Under the pieces are notes generated by a model, which was given only the letters and a program-made list of their open reading frames with translations, ran no database searches and had not been told where the DNA came from. Shown here piece by piece: positions 61,095-64,000 of a stretch of DNA of 64,000 bases. The position numbers were made by a program, and so were the translations under genes. The DNA comes from Streptomyces phaeofaciens (GTDB taxonomy: Bacteria > Actinomycetota > Actinomycetes > Streptomycetales > Streptomycetaceae): NCBI RefSeq assembly GCF_014648915.1, contig NZ_BMSA01000007.1, positions 1 through 64,000 of the forward strand, written 5' to 3'. The stretch's first letter is position 1. Each line of letters begins with the position of its first letter.

Positions 61095-62537
61095 GTGTCC
61101 ACACCGGACAGCGCCACCGGTCCCGCCCTCGACGAACACGCCCCCGAACCCTCCGCCGACGGGCAGCTCACCAGCCTCAGCACCCAGGCCGCCCGCCAGC
61201 TCGCCACCACCCACAAGTCCGAGCCCCAGATGCAGGCCATCAGCTCGCGCTGGCTGCTGCGCATGCTGCCCTGGGTGGACGTCAAGGGCGGCACGTACCG
61301 GGTCAACCGGCGGCTCCAGCTGAAGGTGGGCCGGGGCCGGGTGCAGTTCGAGCAGAACGGCGGGAACGACATCCGGGTCATCCCGCAGACGCTCACCGAG
61401 CTGCCCACCCTGCGCGGCTATTCCGACAACGGCACGCTGGGCGAGCTCGCCTCCCGCTTCCAGCCCCGGGAGGTCCGGGCCGGCCAGGTGATCGTCGAGG
61501 CGGGGCAGCCGGTCACGGAGGCCTATCTCGTCGTGCACGGCCGGTTCACCCGCTTCGCCGCCGGCAAGTACGGCGAGGAGGAGGTCGTCGGCGTCGTCTC
61601 CGGGGGCGACCATCTGGGCGAGGAGGCGGTCGGCCAGGACGATCCGCTGTGGCTGACCTCGGTCCGCGCGGACACCGCGGGTGTACTGCTGGCGCTGCCC
61701 TGGGACGTGCTGCGCGAGTTCGTCGGCCGGGTGCCGTCCCTCGCGGCACACCTGGAGGCCTACGCCGAGCGGCAGCGGCGCCCCATGAACCGCAAGGGCG
61801 AGGCGGACCTGCCGCTCCAGGCCGGCCATGTCGGCGAGCCCACGCTGTCGGCCGGCTTCGTCGACTACGACCTCTCGCCGCGCGAGTACGAGCTGTCGCT
61901 GACCCAGACCGTGCTGAAGGTCCACACCCGGGTCGCCGACCTCTACAACAGCCCGATGAACCAGACCCAGCAGCAGCTCCGCCTCACGGTCGAGGAGATC
62001 CGTGAGCGCCAGGAGTGGGAGCTGGTGAACAACCGGGAGTTCGGGCTGCTGAACAACATCGACTACGGGCAGCGGGTGAGTTCCTTCACCGGGCCGCCGA
62101 CCCCGGACGACATGGACGAACTGCTGTCGATGCGGCGCAAGACCAAGCTGTTCCTGGCTCATCCCAAGGCGATCGCGGCCTTCTTCCGGCAGTGCAACCG
62201 GCGCGGTCTGGTCCCGGGCACGGCGAACGTCGAGGGGCACGAGATCCCGGCCTGGCGCGGGGTGCCGATCTTCCCGTGCAACAAGATCCCGATCACCGAG
62301 CAGCACACCAGCAGCATCATCGCGCTGCGCACCGGTGAGGGCGACCAGGGGGCCGTGGGCCTGTACCAGACGGGGCTCCCCGAGGAGTTCCAGCCCGGCC
62401 TGAACGTGCGGTTCATGGGGATCGACCCCAACTCGATCATCCGCTACCTCGTCACGGCGTACTACTCGATGGCGCTGCTGGTGCCCGACGCGGCCGGAGT
62501 TCTGGAGAACGTCCAGGTCGGCCGGGCGGCCGAGTGA
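61095..62537 (+). CDS. eshA: EshA-type Family 2B encapsulin shell protein with cNMP-like domain
   Basis: 480 residues. N-terminal arm and HK97-type shell segments (SSRWLLRMLPWVDVKGGTYRVNRRL...) are interrupted at about 113-235 by a cyclic-nucleotide-binding beta-roll (FQPREVRAGQVIVEAGQPVTEAYLVVHGRFTRF). The A-domain resumes with TLSAGFVDYDLSPREYELSLTQTVLKVHTRVADLYN. This is the plan of EshA, now classed as Family 2B encapsulin. The phosphate-cassette Arg is absent (GEEAVGQDDPLWLTSV), so ligand binding is uncertain. GTG 61095 follows GGAGGG. The next gene encodes the terpene cyclase cargo. Confidence 0.92.
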   Translation: MSTPDSATGPALDEHAPEPSADGQLTSLSTQAARQLATTHKSEPQMQAISSRWLLRMLPWVDVKGGTYRVNRRLQLKVGRGRVQFEQNGGNDIRVIPQTLTELPTLRGYSDNGTLGELASRFQPREVRAGQVIVEAGQPVTEAYLVVHGRFTRFAAGKYGEEEVVGVVSGGDHLGEEAVGQDDPLWLTSVRADTAGVLLALPWDVLREFVGRVPSLAAHLEAYAERQRRPMNRKGEADLPLQAGHVGEPTLSAGFVDYDLSPREYELSLTQTVLKVHTRVADLYNSPMNQTQQQLRLTVEEIRERQEWELVNNREFGLLNNIDYGQRVSSFTGPPTPDDMDELLSMRRKTKLFLAHPKAIAAFFRQCNRRGLVPGTANVEGHEIPAWRGVPIFPCNKIPITEQHTSSIIALRTGEGDQGAVGLYQTGLPEEFQPGLNVRFMGIDPNSIIRYLVTAYYSMALLVPDAAGVLENVQVGRAAE

Positions 62538-62553
62538 GGACGGGGAGTACGCG

Positions 62554-63606
62554 ATGAGCACGCCCCCGAGCACCGCGAGCGCGCTGCCCGGCCCGCCGAA
62601 CCTCGCCGCCTCCCTGCGGGCCCGGCGCGGCGGCGCGATCCCCGGACTGCGGTACCGGGAGGTCGCCCCCGCCGACCCGGAGAAGGCGGCGGAGGTGGAC
62701 CGCCGGCTGGAGGAGTGGGCCCAGGCCCTGGAGCTGTTCCCGAAGGCCTGGAACGGGGACTTCGCGGGGTTCCAGTTCGGCCGTGCCGTGGTGCTCCAGC
62801 ATCCCGGCGCGGCCGATCCGGAGCGCCTCACCGTCGCCGGAAAGCTGCTGCTTGCGGAGAACATCGTCGACAACTGCTACTGCGAGGAGGACGAGGACAA
62901 GGGCGGTTCGCGCAGTGGCCTGGGCGGCCGGCTGATCATCGCCCAGTCGGCGCTCGACCCCTACCACGGCCCGCCCGGCCTCCAGGAGGAGTGGGCACGC
63001 GGAGTGCAGGCCGACGGACCGCTGCGCTCGTACCACTGGGCGCTGAAGGACTTCGGGGCACTGGCCACCCCCAGTCAGACCGACCGCTTCGTGCACGACA
63101 TCGCCCGGCTCCACCTCGGCTACCTCGGCGAGGCGGCCTGGGGGGAGGCGGGATACGTGCCGCGGATCTGGGAGTACCTGGTGATGCGGCAGTTCAACAA
63201 CTTCCGGCCGTGTCTGTCGATCGTCGACGCGATCGACGGGTACGAACTGCCCGAGCCGCTGTACGCGCGCCCGGAGATCCAGCGGGTCACGGCGCTCGCC
63301 TGCAACGCCACCACGATCGTCAACGACCTGTACTCCTTCACCAAGGAGCTGGCGTCCGATCCGACCCACCTCAATCTGCCGCAGGTCGTCGCCGCCAACG
63401 ACCGGTGCGGTCTGAAGGCCGCCTATCTGAAGTCGGTCGAGCTCCACAACCAGATCATGGAGGCGTTCGAGGAGGAGTCCGCCCTGCTCGCCGCCACCTC
63501 ACCGCTCGTCGAGCGCTACCTCCAAGGGCTGTCGGACTGGGTGGCCGGCAACCACGCGTGGCACTCGACCAACACCCACCGCTACCACCTTCCGAACTAC
63601 TGGTGA
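62554..63606 (+). CDS. 2-methylisoborneol synthase-type terpene cyclase (predicted encapsulin cargo)
   Basis: 350 residues, class I terpene cyclase. Acidic motif at 106-112 reads DNCYCEE, where the S. coelicolor enzyme has DDCYCED. The NSE triad is intact: Asn257, Ser261 and Glu265 in NDLYSFTKE. WEYLVMRQFNNFRPC and NHAWHSTNTHRYHLPNYW match the family. It would cyclise 2-methyl-GPP to 2-MIB. The N-terminus before the fold is only about 45 residues; characterised homologues have over 100 disordered residues there, used for encapsulation. GGGGAG precedes ATG 62554, 16 bp after the shell gene. Confidence 0.9.
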   Translation: MSTPPSTASALPGPPNLAASLRARRGGAIPGLRYREVAPADPEKAAEVDRRLEEWAQALELFPKAWNGDFAGFQFGRAVVLQHPGAADPERLTVAGKLLLAENIVDNCYCEEDEDKGGSRSGLGGRLIIAQSALDPYHGPPGLQEEWARGVQADGPLRSYHWALKDFGALATPSQTDRFVHDIARLHLGYLGEAAWGEAGYVPRIWEYLVMRQFNNFRPCLSIVDAIDGYELPEPLYARPEIQRVTALACNATTIVNDLYSFTKELASDPTHLNLPQVVAANDRCGLKAAYLKSVELHNQIMEAFEEESALLAATSPLVERYLQGLSDWVAGNHAWHSTNTHRYHLPNYW

Positions 63607-63656
63607 ACAGCGCGTCTTTGACGCCACGTCATATACAGCATCGCAAGGAGTCACCG

Positions 63657-64000
63657 TTGACCATGACCACCGACGCCCTCGCCGCGACCGTGCAGCTGCC
63701 GACCCAGTCCGTCTACCAGGGCCGCGTCGCGGACTACTGGAACGCCGAGGAGAACGCGGTCAACCTCGAGCTGGGGCGGATCGACGACCTCTACCACCAT
63801 CATTACGGCATCGGCGCCGCCGACCGGACGGTGCTCGACGAGCCCGACCCCGGCCTGCGCAAGGAGCGGGTCACCGCCGAGCTGCACCGGCTGGAGCACG
63901 CCCAGGCCGAGGTGCTCGCCTCCCGGCTCGGCCCGCTCACCCCCGACGACCGGGTCTTCGACGCGGGCTGCGGGCGCGGCGGCGGCAGTGTGACGGCCCA
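63657..64000 (+). CDS. Geranyl diphosphate 2-C-methyltransferase (partial)
   Basis: N-terminal 114 residues before the window ends. SVYQGRVADYWNAEENAVNLELGRIDDLYHHHYGIG is characteristic of the GPP methyltransferase, and VFDAGCGRGGGS is the SAM-binding motif I. It methylates GPP to 2-methyl-GPP, the substrate of the cyclase upstream. AAGGAG is 6 bp before TTG 63657 and 12 bp before ATG 63663; TTG is favoured by spacing. Third gene of the shell-cyclase-methyltransferase operon. Confidence 0.93.
   Translation, partial: MTMTTDALAATVQLPTQSVYQGRVADYWNAEENAVNLELGRIDDLYHHHYGIGAADRTVLDEPDPGLRKERVTAELHRLEHAQAEVLASRLGPLTPDDRVFDAGCGRGGGSVTA

Noticed and set aside
1..64000. tRNA, rRNA, CRISPR or prophage
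   Set aside because: No T-loop/acceptor pattern, no rRNA-like stretch, no regular spacer-repeat array and no phage structural genes were seen; the short repeats found have no spacers of CRISPR type.
63663..64000. ATG 63663 as the methyltransferase start
   Set aside because: Possible, but its distance of 12 bp from AAGGAG is long; TTG 63657 at 6 bp is preferred. The choice changes only two residues.

Overview
The window is very GC-rich, actinobacterial chromosome, almost certainly Streptomyces. The evidence is the strongly G/C-biased third codon positions, frequent GTG starts with GGAGG-type ribosome binding sites, a melC tyrosinase operon, a large LuxR-type ATPase regulator, many TetR, LysE and two-component genes, and at the right end the odour-terpene cluster (EshA-type encapsulin, 2-methylisoborneol synthase, GPP methyltransferase). 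I see no rRNA, tRNA, CRISPR array, prophage or intact insertion sequence.

Layout. 1-3,800: end of treS, then maltokinase and glgB, the alpha-glucan (GlgE) pathway in one run. 3,856-11,836: a GCS2-type carboxylate-amine ligase, an acyl-CoA synthetase, an anti-sigma-type ATPase, a PRC-barrel protein, an NDH-2-like dehydrogenase coupled to an FUSC transporter. 11,874-15,313: stress-signalling block (ANTAR-GAF protein, SigB/SigF-type sigma factor, RsbW-like ATPase, small cNMP-domain protein) with a repeat-rich 505 bp gap holding a candidate two-hairpin small RNA. 15,335-20,423: MFS exporter, LysE/ArgP pair, TetR/saccharopine-dehydrogenase pair. 20,504-25,415: histidine kinase, response regulator, L,D-transpeptidase-like lipoprotein and M1 aminopeptidase. 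25,571-33,594: small metabolic and stress genes, a TetR-flavoprotein pair with tandem operators, and a 158 bp MITE inserted exactly in a stop codon. 34,205-37,709: a translationally coupled operon of response regulator-flavoreductase fusion, soluble cNMP-domain histidine kinase and ZnF-UBP protein. 37,777-46,210: LuxR-family giant regulator, lipoprotein, secreted M4 protease, secreted serine hydrolase and a TerD-CAP-CAP fusion. 46,387-48,512: TPR protein coupled to a polyprenyl diphosphate synthase under a perfect palindrome. 48,943-54,652: a membrane pseudokinase, hypothetical proteins, an aldo/keto reductase and the TetR gene of the next group. 54,035-57,458: monooxygenase-MFS-TetR detoxification operon with a perfect 43 bp operator. 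57,815-59,055: melC1-melC2. 59,166-60,687: RNase HI and a VOC protein. 61,095-64,000: encapsulin-2-MIB operon, running off the window.

The most notable systems are (i) the Family 2B encapsulin/terpene cyclase operon, in which the predicted cargo enzyme has an unusually short N-terminal tail and an altered acidic motif, (ii) the REC-flavoreductase / cNMP-kinase / ZnF-UBP operon, whose reductase has lost the CxxC of thioredoxin reductases, and (iii) a predicted membrane pseudokinase lacking the catalytic residues. Start codons were chosen by ribosome binding site and coupling where visible; family assignments are from recognised motifs, not from searches.
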